This document shows, piece after piece, positions 25,174 through 33,616 of a DNA stretch of 64,000 nt; positions within the stretch are counted from its first letter, which is position 1; the number at the start of each line of letters is the position of its first letter. Position numbers and translations under genes: made by a program. Origin of the DNA: GCA-2701705 sp964342155. Lineage in GTDB: Bacteria; Pseudomonadota; Gammaproteobacteria; GCA-002705445; GCA-002716945. The stretch covers positions 1 through 64,000 of the forward strand of contig CAYFEQ010000006.1 in NCBI GenBank assembly GCA_964342155.1, given 5' to 3'. Below the pieces are notes generated by a model, which saw nothing but the letters and a program-made list of their open reading frames with translations, was not told where the DNA came from and searched no databases.

Positions 25174-28100
25174 CTATTGATATTTAACTTTTATATTTTC
25201 ATGCCCTAACAAATCTTTCAAATTATTTATCAAAGTTGTAGAAGGGATAATATACCATTTTTTATCAAGCACTAATGGCACAGTATGTCCTTTTGTTTCG
25301 CATTTAATTGTTAATTGGCAGCTGCCATTTTTATAAGGCTCCAGAAGATTATCAATATTGCTTAAAAGTTGTGAATCTGACTTTTCTGGATCAAGAGTAA
25401 GTTCTATCTTTTTGGAGAATTTTTTTCTTGCCTCTTCAAAATCAAATATCCCAGTAGCTCTAAGTGTTAACTGGGAATCAAAATCATCAATTGACATTTT
25501 TCCCTGGAAGAATAAAATCTTATTTTCCGTTATCAAAGATTTATATTTAAAAAATATTTCAGCAAATAGAATGACTTGCATTCTTGCTGTAGAGTCATCA
25601 ACAGTAATAATATAAAGAAATTTATCTTGACCAACTCTTTGTTGCCTTACATTAATTATTACGCCACACACTATAGAGTTATCTACAGCTTGATTAGCTC
25701 TAGCGCTTGAATAAAATTCATTATAGTAAGAATAAATATTTGATATAGACATTTCACTTATTTCATTTTGATATTCTTTAATTGGATGTCCTGATAAATA
25801 AAAACCTATCATATTCTTTTCTTGGGACAAAATTTGTTCCTTGCTATATTTAATGTTCCCATTATTAGATAAGTCTGATCCATTTTGGTTTACCCCGTTT
25901 TTCATGACTGATGTTGAATCATTAGTAAATAATTCTTTTTGTCCCATAGAAACTGTCGTTTGGCGCTGTTGACCATAGGAGATTGCTTTATTAAGTATAT
26001 TTATTAAATTATTCCTTTGTTCTCCAAATACATCAAAAGATCCTGAATATACGAGAGATTCTAGCGTTCCAATATTTACTATATTATGAGGTACTCTTTC
26101 ACAAAAATTATAAATATTTTCATACGGCCCATTCTTCTCTCTTTCATTAACTATATGGACCGATGCAGCATTACCAACACCTTTAATTGCAGCTAACCCA
26201 AATAGAATAGTTTTTCTATCTATAGATTCAAAATATGTATTAGATGAGTTGATGTTGGGTATCTGTATGTTTATTCCCATTTCTTTGCAGGCATCATTAA
26301 GTGTAATAATTTTATCAGTTTTGTCCATATCTGATGACATTGCTGCAGCAAGAAATTCTGAGGGGTAGTATGATTTTAAGTATGCTGTTTGATATGCAAT
26401 ATTTGCATAAGCAACGGAGTGTGATTTATTGAAGCCATAACCAGCAAACTTTTCCATTTTTGAAAAAATAGAATTAGCAATATATTTATTAATGCCATTC
26501 TCCTCTGAACCAGCTAAGAATTTCTTTCTGTGTAACTCCATTTCTTTCTTTTTCTTTTTCCCCATTGCTCTACGAAGTAAATCAGCTTCACCTAGGGTAT
26601 AATTTGCAAGTGATCTAGATATTTCCATGACCTGTTCCTGATAAAGTATAAGGCCGTAAGTATCAGACAATATGTCTTCCAAAAGTGGGTGTTCATAATT
26701 AACTTCTCTACCATGTTTATTGCTTATAAAATCATCAACCATATTTGTACCTAAAGGTCCAGGTCTATATAGTGCGACTAGGGCGACTATGTCATTAAAA
26801 CAGTCAGGTTTTAATTTTCCCATATATCTTTTCATTCCAAAAGACTCTAGCTGAAATACACCTGTTGTTAATTTATTTTGTAATAATTTAAAAACTTTAT
26901 TATCATCTAATTCTTTATTCTGAAAATCAAATTCAATATCCTTTGACTTCTTACTGATTGTTTTAATAGCTTTATCAATGATTGTTAATGTTCTAAGGCC
27001 AAGAATATCAAATTTTATTAAACCTAAATTTTCTATGTCATCTTTATCAAATTGTGTTACTAACTCATTACTTTCATCAACTCTATAAATTGGCATATAG
27101 TTAGTTATATTGCTAGGAGCAATAACTATTCCAGCTGCATGTTTGCTGATATTTCTAGGTAATCCTTCTAGTTCCTTTGAAAAGTCAATTAAGGTTTTAA
27201 TATCATCATTATTTTTATATTCTTTTTTTAGTTCAGAATTTTGAGATAGTGATTCGTCGATAGTGATTCCTGGTACGAATGGTATTTGTTTCGCTATTTT
27301 ATCAACAAATCCATAGGGTAAACCTAGAACTCTTCCTACATCACGTATGACAGCTCTAGCAGTCATTGAACCATAGGTAATAATCTGTGATACTTTATCC
27401 TCTCCATAAATCTCAACAATATGATCAATAACTTTCTGTCTATTATTGACACAAAAATCAATATCAAAATCAGGTAAAGAAATTCTTTCAAGATTTAAAA
27501 ACCTTTCAAACAATAGATTATGCTTGATTGGATCAATTGATGTAATATTTAAAACATAGGCAACCAATGAGCCAGCGCCAGACCCTCTACCTGGGCCAAC
27601 AGGAATAGAGTTATTTTTGGCCCATGATATAAACTCATATACTATTAAAAAATAACTAGCAAATCCCATTTTTGAGATTGTTTGCATTTCTTTTTTTAAT
27701 CTATCTTCATAAATAGCTTCATCTAAAGATTTATCTTTCTCCAAAATAGTTTGTAAGCCTGATAATGCTAATCTTTCAAAATAATTGTCAGTTGGTTCGC
27801 CATCGGGAGTTTTAAATTTTGGCAATTGATACTCTGTTGTATCCAAATGGAAATTACATCTTTTAATAACTTCTGTAATATTTTGTAAGGCATCTGGTAT
27901 GTCACCAAATATTCTTTCCATATCTTCTTGTGATTTAAAAAACTGCTCTTCAGTAAATTGATTCTGATTTATTCTATCTTCAAGTTTAATTTTTTTATTA
28001 ATGCAAACTCTTATTTCATGGGCCTGAAATTCATTTTTTGTAAGAAACTGTACATCATTTGTAGCAATTAAGGGCAATTCATATTCTTCAGCTATCAAAA

Positions 28101-28650
28101 CGGACTGGTTATTATATTCCTTTTCAAACTCTCTCTGTGTTCTTTCAATTTGAACATAAAATCGTGATTTAAAGATTTCTGTGAGCTTATTGAGCGATTC
28201 TTTAAAAAAGTTTTTTTGACTCAGTAGGAGGTTTTTCCCCAATAACCCATTTCTTCCTCCAGTTAATAAAATTAATCCTTCATTATATTTTTCTAGTTGA
28301 TCAATCGTTGTGGTTGGATTCTCATTCATATCTTTTTCAAAATGGGCAGCAGAAATTAGTTTTATTAAATTCTTGTAACCAATAATATTTTGACAGAGAA
28401 GAATAATATTTGGGTTTACACCTTTATAAATATTTCTTATAGGTACCTCACATCCAATAATGGGTTTAATGCGATTTTCTATACATTTTCTATAAAATTT
28501 AATAGCTGCAAATAAATTTAAATGGTCAGTTATTGCTAAACTAGTAATTTTATTTTTAATTGCAAAGTTTATGAGTTTTTCTATACCAGCAGATCCAGTA
28601 TTAATAGAGTATGCTGTATGTAAATGAAGATGTGTAAATTCCTTATTCAT
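25174..28650 (-). CDS. dnaE: DNA polymerase III subunit alpha
   Basis: 1158 residues, DnaE1 type. It is the replicative polymerase. The PHP domain begins FTHLHLHTAYSINTG; the polymerase core has GPGRGSGAGSLVAYVL, the catalytic PDFDIDFC (about residue 394) and IKFDILGLRTLTIID (about 546), and LYRPGPLGTNMVDDF and KFAGYGFNKSHSVAYA. The C-terminal region contains the helix-hairpin-helix and OB-fold (MIGFYLSGHPIKEY). Between is a less conserved serine/asparagine-rich insertion near 905-930. Located 4 bases after rnhB, as usual in gammaproteobacteria. Confidence 0.98.
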   Translation of the reverse strand: MNKEFTHLHLHTAYSINTGSAGIEKLINFAIKNKITSLAITDHLNLFAAIKFYRKCIENRIKPIIGCEVPIRNIYKGVNPNIILLCQNIIGYKNLIKLISAAHFEKDMNENPTTTIDQLEKYNEGLILLTGGRNGLLGKNLLLSQKNFFKESLNKLTEIFKSRFYVQIERTQREFEKEYNNQSVLIAEEYELPLIATNDVQFLTKNEFQAHEIRVCINKKIKLEDRINQNQFTEEQFFKSQEDMERIFGDIPDALQNITEVIKRCNFHLDTTEYQLPKFKTPDGEPTDNYFERLALSGLQTILEKDKSLDEAIYEDRLKKEMQTISKMGFASYFLIVYEFISWAKNNSIPVGPGRGSGAGSLVAYVLNITSIDPIKHNLLFERFLNLERISLPDFDIDFCVNNRQKVIDHIVEIYGEDKVSQIITYGSMTARAVIRDVGRVLGLPYGFVDKIAKQIPFVPGITIDESLSQNSELKKEYKNNDDIKTLIDFSKELEGLPRNISKHAAGIVIAPSNITNYMPIYRVDESNELVTQFDKDDIENLGLIKFDILGLRTLTIIDKAIKTISKKSKDIEFDFQNKELDDNKVFKLLQNKLTTGVFQLESFGMKRYMGKLKPDCFNDIVALVALYRPGPLGTNMVDDFISNKHGREVNYEHPLLEDILSDTYGLILYQEQVMEISRSLANYTLGEADLLRRAMGKKKKKEMELHRKKFLAGSEENGINKYIANSIFSKMEKFAGYGFNKSHSVAYANIAYQTAYLKSYYPSEFLAAAMSSDMDKTDKIITLNDACKEMGINIQIPNINSSNTYFESIDRKTILFGLAAIKGVGNAASVHIVNEREKNGPYENIYNFCERVPHNIVNIGTLESLVYSGSFDVFGEQRNNLINILNKAISYGQQRQTTVSMGQKELFTNDSTSVMKNGVNQNGSDLSNNGNIKYSKEQILSQEKNMIGFYLSGHPIKEYQNEISEMSISNIYSYYNEFYSSARANQAVDNSIVCGVIINVRQQRVGQDKFLYIITVDDSTARMQVILFAEIFFKYKSLITENKILFFQGKMSIDDFDSQLTLRATGIFDFEEARKKFSKKIELTLDPEKSDSQLLSNIDNLLEPYKNGSCQLTIKCETKGHTVPLVLDKKWYIIPSTTLINNLKDLLGHENIKVKYQ

Positions 28651-28654
28651 AATC

Positions 28655-29227
28655 TTAAGTTGACGTCATATCACTAATAGGGCTAAACGATTGTCGATGA
28701 TAAATAGATGGTCCAAATCTTTCTAATGCCATTTTATGATCTTTGGTTGGGTAGCCTTTGTTTTTTTCAAAGCTGTAGACTCTAGTTTTCTTATCTAAAT
28801 ACATCATTTCATTATCGCGTATAACTTTTGCAACAATTGAGGCAGCTGATATCTCCGGGATTATAGAATCACCTTTTACAAAACATTTTGATGAAATATT
28901 AGTTTTAGGTGCATATAGTCCATCAATATAAATAACATTCGGCGTAATAGATAAATTATTAATTGCTCTTTTCATTGATAATAATGTTGCATTATGAATA
29001 TTTATTTTATCAATCTCAACATTAGTAGAGAGACCAATACCTATTGAATATGAGTGCCTAATTATATAGTCTGCCAATTTACATCTTTTATTATGGGATA
29101 TAGTTTTTGAATCAACCAAGAGTGCTCTATCAATTTTATTACTTAAGATAATAGCGGCCGACATAACTGGCCCTGCAAGGCATCCACGCCCCACTTCATC
29201 AACTCCAGCTAAAAATTTGATTGTCAT
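28655..29227 (-). CDS. rnhB: Ribonuclease HII
   Basis: 190 residues when started at the ATG at 29227, just ahead of the conserved FLAGVDEVGRGCLAGPV; an upstream extension is possible in frame but is non-conserved and would overlap gnnA. It removes RNA from RNA-DNA hybrids, including single misincorporated ribonucleotides. The active-site DEVGRG, DSKTISHNKRCKLADYI and IDGLYAP, plus the AASIVAKVIRD motif with its metal-binding aspartate, are intact. First gene of the dnaE operon, 66 bases divergent from gnnA. Confidence 0.94.
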   Translation of the reverse strand: MTIKFLAGVDEVGRGCLAGPVMSAAIILSNKIDRALLVDSKTISHNKRCKLADYIIRHSYSIGIGLSTNVEIDKINIHNATLLSMKRAINNLSITPNVIYIDGLYAPKTNISSKCFVKGDSIIPEISAASIVAKVIRDNEMMYLDKKTRVYSFEKNKGYPTKDHKMALERFGPSIYHRQSFSPISDMTST

Positions 29228-29293
29228 TGGTAATTCACTATATAATTGAGCTTTATATAAATATATCAAAATTCTTGAGCCGATGCTGTTAAA
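29228..29293. promoter_or_regulatory. Divergent rnhB / gnnA intergenic promoter region
   Basis: This very AT-rich 66-base spacer must carry promoters for both directions. For rnhB (minus) TTGATA at 29264-29269 and TTATAT at 29240-29245 are 18 bases apart. For gnnA (plus) TTCACT at 29234-29239 and TATAAA 16 bases later are possible but weak. Both would overlap, so the two transcripts may compete. In such AT-rich DNA these matches are only suggestive. Confidence 0.35.
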
Positions 29294-30220
29294 ATGATCA
29301 ATAAAAAAATTAATATAGGTATTATAGGGCTTGGGTATCTTGGTAATTATCATTATCAAAAATTTAATAAAAGCACATTATGTAACATAAAATGGGTCGT
29401 AGATAGTGACCAAAGAACATATAAACAAATTAAAAATAAAAACATAAAAAAAAGTAAGGATTTTCATAAAATAGTTGATGATATAGATGCAGTATCAATA
29501 ATTACTCCGACAAAAACACATTTTCATATAGCTAAATTTTTTTTAATGAATAAGAAGCATGTATTATTGGAAAAACCTATGACTGAAAATACAGCTCAAG
29601 CCAACAAATTAATTGAAATAGCAAAAAAAAATAAAGTTATTTTACAAATTGGACACCTAGAAAGATTCAATCCTGTAATGAAAAAACTAGAAAATGATAT
29701 AAAAAAGCCTGTTTTCATAGAAGGTCACAGATTATCTGAATTTAACACACGATCTACAGATATAAATGTCATATTTGACTTAATGATTCATGATATAGAC
29801 ATTATTTCTAATATTGTTAAATCTAAAATTAAAAAAGTTTCAGCATTTGGAAAAAAAATAATTACATCTTCACCTGATATAGCAAATGTCAGACTAGAAT
29901 TTGTTGGAGGCTGTATTGTAAATTTAACAGCAAGTAGAATAAGTCAAAAAAATGAAAGAAAAATTAGGATTTTTGAAAAGAATAAATATTGGTCAGTTGA
30001 TTTTATGAATCATAAAATTAATAAATATTCTAAAATCATGAAAAATAAAAAATTTCTATTTAAAAATGAAAAATTCTCCTTTTTAAAAAAAGATTCTCTT
30101 AAATCTGAAATTGATAATTTTTTGAAATCCTGCTCTGGAATAGAAAAACCTTTAGTTACTGGAATTGATGGCAGAAATGCTATTATTGCTGCTACTAGGA
30201 TTTCTAAAATTTTAAAATGA
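29294..30220 (+). CDS. gnnA: Predicted UDP-GlcNAc 3-dehydrogenase GnnA (Gfo/Idh/MocA family)
   Basis: 308 residues. NAD-binding GIIGLGYLGNYH (about 9-20), catalytic-lysine motif VLLEKPMTEN (about 91-100), IGHLERFNP (about 118-126) and FDLMIHDIDI (about 158-167) mark the Gfo/Idh/MocA oxidoreductases, and the HLERFNP form is typical of the GnnA branch. In Acidithiobacillus ferrooxidans GnnA oxidises the 3-OH of UDP-GlcNAc and its partner GnnB aminates it, and both genes lie between lpxA and lpxB. Here it is also next to gnnB and lpxB, with a 4-base ATGA overlap to gnnB. Function is therefore inferred from family plus context; a WbpB-type sugar dehydrogenase is the alternative. Confidence 0.8.
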   Translation: MINKKINIGIIGLGYLGNYHYQKFNKSTLCNIKWVVDSDQRTYKQIKNKNIKKSKDFHKIVDDIDAVSIITPTKTHFHIAKFFLMNKKHVLLEKPMTENTAQANKLIEIAKKNKVILQIGHLERFNPVMKKLENDIKKPVFIEGHRLSEFNTRSTDINVIFDLMIHDIDIISNIVKSKIKKVSAFGKKIITSSPDIANVRLEFVGGCIVNLTASRISQKNERKIRIFEKNKYWSVDFMNHKINKYSKIMKNKKFLFKNEKFSFLKKDSLKSEIDNFLKSCSGIEKPLVTGIDGRNAIIAATRISKILK

Positions 30221-31320
30221 TGAAAAGAAAAATAAAATTTTTTGACTTAACTAAACAATATAAAAGTATTTCAAAAGAAATTAATAATAAAGTTATTAAA
30301 GTGATACGACAGGGGCAATACATCCTTGGTCCAAATGTTAATGATTTTGAAAAAAAATTTTCAAAGAAGTTCTCAACCAAATATGCGGTCACATGTAATT
30401 CTGGTACTGATTCTCTAATATTTGCCTTAAAAGCTATAAATATAAATCAAGGTGATGAAGTGATAACTACTCCTTTCACATATTTCTCTACAGTTGAATC
30501 GATTATACAATGTGGAGCTAAACCTGTTTTTGTTGATATCGATCCATTAACTTTCAATATAAATACAAACTTAATAGAAAATGCTTTAACAAAAAAGACA
30601 AAAGCCATTATGCCAGTTCATATATTTGGCCAATCATCAAATATGATTCATATAAGAAAAATAGCTAATAAATATAAGCTTAAGGTGATAGAGGATTGCG
30701 CACAATCAATTGGCGCAACTTTTAATAAAATTCAAACAGGGACTTTTGGTGATCTTGGCTGTTTTAGCTTTTTTCCAACAAAGAATTTAGGAGCGATAGG
30801 TGATGCTGGAATTACAATAACTTCTAACAAACAATATGCAGAAAAACTTAAAAAATTACGGAATCATGGAGGAATAGTTAGAAATGAACATGAAATGCTT
30901 GGTTATAACAGCAGAATGGATGAAATACAAGCTGCTGTATTGAGTGCAAAGTTGAAATATTTAGAAATTTTTAATCGTAAGAGAAACCAAATTGCAAAAC
31001 TATATAGCTCTATGATTCAAAATAAACTTATTAGACTGCCATATAAAAATAAAGAGAATTATCATGTATATCATCAATTCACTTTATGTGTTAATAATCG
31101 TAGTAGATTCATTAAGCACCTAACAAAATATAAAGTGCCATATGGGATTTATTATCCTAAACCACTATACAAACAAAAAGCATTAAAAGGGATATGTTCT
31201 TCAAAAAAAATGCCAATAACTGAAAATATTACAAAACAATGTATATCAATACCTATTTATCCTGAATTAGATAATGCTTCAATTGAATACATATCAACAA
31301 CTATAAATAAATATAAATAA
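30217..31320 (+). CDS. gnnB: Predicted UDP-2-acetamido-3-oxo-glucose aminotransferase GnnB (DegT/DnrJ/EryC1 family)
   Basis: 367 residues, PLP-dependent sugar aminotransferase. NSGTDSLIFALKAI (about 60-73), TPFTYFSTVESI (about 87-98), VIEDCAQSIGATF (about 149-161), SFFPTKNLGAIGDAG with the PLP lysine (about 178-192), and LRNHGG and YNSRMDEIQAAVL are the diagnostic motifs. It would transaminate the 3-keto intermediate from GnnA with glutamate, giving UDP-GlcNAc3N for amide-linked lipid A acylation. It overlaps gnnA by 4 bases and lpxB by 1, so the three genes are translationally coupled; that coupling is the main reason to assign it to lipid A rather than to O-antigen. Confidence 0.82.
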   Translation: MMKRKIKFFDLTKQYKSISKEINNKVIKVIRQGQYILGPNVNDFEKKFSKKFSTKYAVTCNSGTDSLIFALKAININQGDEVITTPFTYFSTVESIIQCGAKPVFVDIDPLTFNINTNLIENALTKKTKAIMPVHIFGQSSNMIHIRKIANKYKLKVIEDCAQSIGATFNKIQTGTFGDLGCFSFFPTKNLGAIGDAGITITSNKQYAEKLKKLRNHGGIVRNEHEMLGYNSRMDEIQAAVLSAKLKYLEIFNRKRNQIAKLYSSMIQNKLIRLPYKNKENYHVYHQFTLCVNNRSRFIKHLTKYKVPYGIYYPKPLYKQKALKGICSSKKMPITENITKQCISIPIYPELDNASIEYISTTINKYK

Positions 31321-32414
31321 TGGAACAAAAACATATATTTGTAATTGCAGGCGAATCTTCGGGTGATCAACATGCTGCAAACTATATTAAAGAACATAAA
31401 AAACTAAATCCTAACCATCAATTTTCTGCAATTGGGCAACAAGAACTAGCTAAAGTTGGAGTTGATCTAATTTTTAATTCAGAAAGTATATCAGTTGTTG
31501 GAATAATGGAAGTAATTTCTAAATATGGAAAAATTAGAAAAGCACTAAATATAGCATATAATCATATTGTTGAAAAAAAACCTGACTTAATTGTACTTGT
31601 AGATTATGTCGAGTTTAATTTAAAAATTGCTAAGTTTGCTAAAAGCAAAAATATCCCAGTGCTTTTTTATATTGCACCTCAAGTTTGGGCATGGAGAGAA
31701 AAAAGAATAAAAAAGATTATTGGTTTAGTTAATCATCTTGCCGTAGTTTTTCCATTTGAGGAAAAATTATTTAAAAAATATATGTCTAATGTCACTTATG
31801 TTGGTCATCCTCTTGCAGATGATATAAGATTTTCTTTACCACAGACAGATACTGACAAAAAACCAATTGATGTTGGAATATTTCCTGGCAGTAGAGACTC
31901 AGAAATTAAAAATAATATTAAATTCATGATCGCTGTAGCCCATACACTAACAAAGAATATTAAAATTTTTTACTCTAATGAAACATCAAAAAAATTAATT
32001 GAGAATTTGTGGCCTGAAAGTATAAAGTACTTGACCAGTGGTAAAGATACAGATGAAATAAAAAAATGTAAGAAAGCAATAACAGCATCAGGAACAATAA
32101 CGCTAGAACTTGCATTGCTTAATATCCCGATGATTATTATGTACAGATTGTCACCTATAACCTACTTTATTATGAAACAAATGGTTAAATTAAAATACAT
32201 TGGTCTCGTGAATTTAATTCTTGGAGAAACGCTTGGGTCAAAGCCAATAGTTCAGGAGTTTGTTCAGCCTCATATAAATGATAATAATGCATCAACAGCT
32301 CTAAAAAGCCTTAATTCGCATGATTTTAAAGATAATTATGAACAAATTAGAAAAATACTTAAACCGGGAGCATCAAAGAATGTGGCTCAGATAGCTGAAA
32401 AAATGATTCAATGA
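31320..32414 (+). CDS. lpxB: Lipid A disaccharide synthase
   Basis: 364 residues, GT19 family. LpxB condenses UDP-diacyl-sugar with its lipid X to form the lipid A disaccharide. VIAGESSGDQHAANYI (about 9-24), SVVGIMEVISKY, LIVLVDYVEFNLKIA, YIAPQVWAWREKRIKKI, VVFPFEEKLF, YVGHPLADD, GIFPGSRDSEIKNN and ASGTITLELALL are the characteristic sequences. It follows gnnB with a one-base TAATG overlap and ends one base before the convergent lpxA stop. In most gammaproteobacteria lpxB follows lpxA on the same strand; here it is inverted. Confidence 0.96.
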   Translation: MEQKHIFVIAGESSGDQHAANYIKEHKKLNPNHQFSAIGQQELAKVGVDLIFNSESISVVGIMEVISKYGKIRKALNIAYNHIVEKKPDLIVLVDYVEFNLKIAKFAKSKNIPVLFYIAPQVWAWREKRIKKIIGLVNHLAVVFPFEEKLFKKYMSNVTYVGHPLADDIRFSLPQTDTDKKPIDVGIFPGSRDSEIKNNIKFMIAVAHTLTKNIKIFYSNETSKKLIENLWPESIKYLTSGKDTDEIKKCKKAITASGTITLELALLNIPMIIMYRLSPITYFIMKQMVKLKYIGLVNLILGETLGSKPIVQEFVQPHINDNNASTALKSLNSHDFKDNYEQIRKILKPGASKNVAQIAEKMIQ

Positions 32415-33185
32415 CTATCTGGTTACTCCTCTACTGCTGTTTTCAATAAACCTAATGAAATTATCGACTTCAGTGTAAGTTAAATTAAGTTTTTTATATG
32501 TCTTCATAGCTTCCTCTCTGCTATGTTTAGATTTTATAAAAATTTTAAACGCTTTTTCCAGAGCTGAAATAGTATCACTATCAAATCCTTTTCTTTTTAG
32601 GCCAGCGCTATTTATTTTGTAGGCTTGGGCATGATTACCAGCTACAAGTGTATATGGAGTGACATCCATAGATATTACAGTCCCCAAACCTGAGAAAGCA
32701 TATTCTCCTAATACACAATACTGATGTACCAGCGTAAAACCACCTAGTGTTACATAATCAGATATTTCAACATGTCCTGCAAGTGAGGCTGCATTTGAAA
32801 AAATACAATTATTATTGACAATACAATCATGAGCAACATGAGTATACGCCATAAAAAGATTATGATTTCCGATAGATGTTTTATTTATACCTTTTTCAGT
32901 GCCTCTATTTAAAGTACAGTATTCACGGATAGTATTATTATCTCCAACTATTAAAGTAGATTCTTCACCTACAAATTTAAGATCTTGAGGAATCTCTCCT
33001 ATAGAAGCAAATTGAAAAATATGATTATTCTTTCCAATAATTGTATTTTTTTTTATAACAACATGGCTTTCAATAATTGTACCTTCATCAATTTTTACAT
33101 CATCATCAATTATTGAATATGGTCCAACTTGAACGCTTGAATCAATTTCTGCTTTCGAACTAACAATTGCAGTATTATGTATCAT
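32415..33185 (-). CDS. lpxA: UDP-N-acetylglucosamine acyltransferase LpxA
   Basis: 256 residues from the ATG at 33185, which overlaps the fabZ stop as ATGA; an upstream in-frame methionine would add 12 non-conserved residues. It transfers a 3-hydroxyacyl chain from ACP to the 3 position of the UDP sugar. Hexapeptide repeats span about 3-185; HVAHDCIV contains the catalytic histidine, VHQYCVLGEYAFSG is the acyl ruler region, and AGNHAQAYKINSAGLKRKGF holds the sugar-binding Asn and Arg. The residue matching Glu200 of the E. coli enzyme is alanine. With GnnA/GnnB encoded nearby, the acceptor is probably UDP-GlcNAc3N. Confidence 0.95.
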   Translation of the reverse strand: MIHNTAIVSSKAEIDSSVQVGPYSIIDDDVKIDEGTIIESHVVIKKNTIIGKNNHIFQFASIGEIPQDLKFVGEESTLIVGDNNTIREYCTLNRGTEKGINKTSIGNHNLFMAYTHVAHDCIVNNNCIFSNAASLAGHVEISDYVTLGGFTLVHQYCVLGEYAFSGLGTVISMDVTPYTLVAGNHAQAYKINSAGLKRKGFDSDTISALEKAFKIFIKSKHSREEAMKTYKKLNLTYTEVDNFIRFIENSSRGVTR

Positions 33186-33616
33186 TTTCCTTTTACGGCA
33201 CCTAAAAGCTCGGCTGTACAAACTATTTCATCATTAACTTTACAATTAGCTGAGAATTTATGAACATCTTGTTTGCTTTGAATCAGTACAACTTCGATTA
33301 TAAGTATGTCTCCAGGAATAACTTGTTTCTTGAATCGTGCTTTATCAATTCCTACAAGATAATATAAGAGTTCATTTTCATTTCTTTTATTGCTCTTAAA
33401 ATCAAGGATAGCTGTAGCTTGAGCCATAGCCTCAAGCAAAAGAACTCCTGGGAAAACTGGATAGTCAGGAAAGTGGCCCTGAAAAAATGGCTCATTATTT
33501 GATACATTTTTTTGCGCTCTTAAAGATTTATGCTCTACAAAATCTATAACTTTATCAATTAATAGGAATGGATATCGGTGTGGTAGATAATTTCTAACAT
33601 CATCATTATTCATCAT
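33182..33616 (-). CDS. fabZ: 3-hydroxyacyl-ACP dehydratase FabZ
   Basis: 144 residues, the normal length. It dehydrates 3-hydroxyacyl-ACPs during fatty acid elongation and competes with LpxA for substrate. YLPHRYPFLLIDKVIDF (about 9-25), FFQGHFPDYPVFPGVLLLEAMAQ with the catalytic His and Glu (about 44-66) are unmistakable. It overlaps lpxA by 4 bases and lpxD by 11, the standard lpxD-fabZ-lpxA arrangement, so acyl-chain supply and lipid A acylation are coexpressed. Confidence 0.96.
   Translation of the reverse strand: MMNNDDVRNYLPHRYPFLLIDKVIDFVEHKSLRAQKNVSNNEPFFQGHFPDYPVFPGVLLLEAMAQATAILDFKSNKRNENELLYYLVGIDKARFKKQVIPGDILIIEVVLIQSKQDVHKFSANCKVNDEIVCTAELLGAVKGK

Noticed and set aside
29228..29359. 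N-terminal extension of RNase HII by 44 residues
   Set aside because: It would overlap the conserved start of gnnA on the other strand and is not part of the RNase HII fold.
33186..33221. Upstream start for lpxA adding 12 basic residues
   Set aside because: Non-conserved; the ATG overlapping the fabZ stop matches the family start and coupling pattern.
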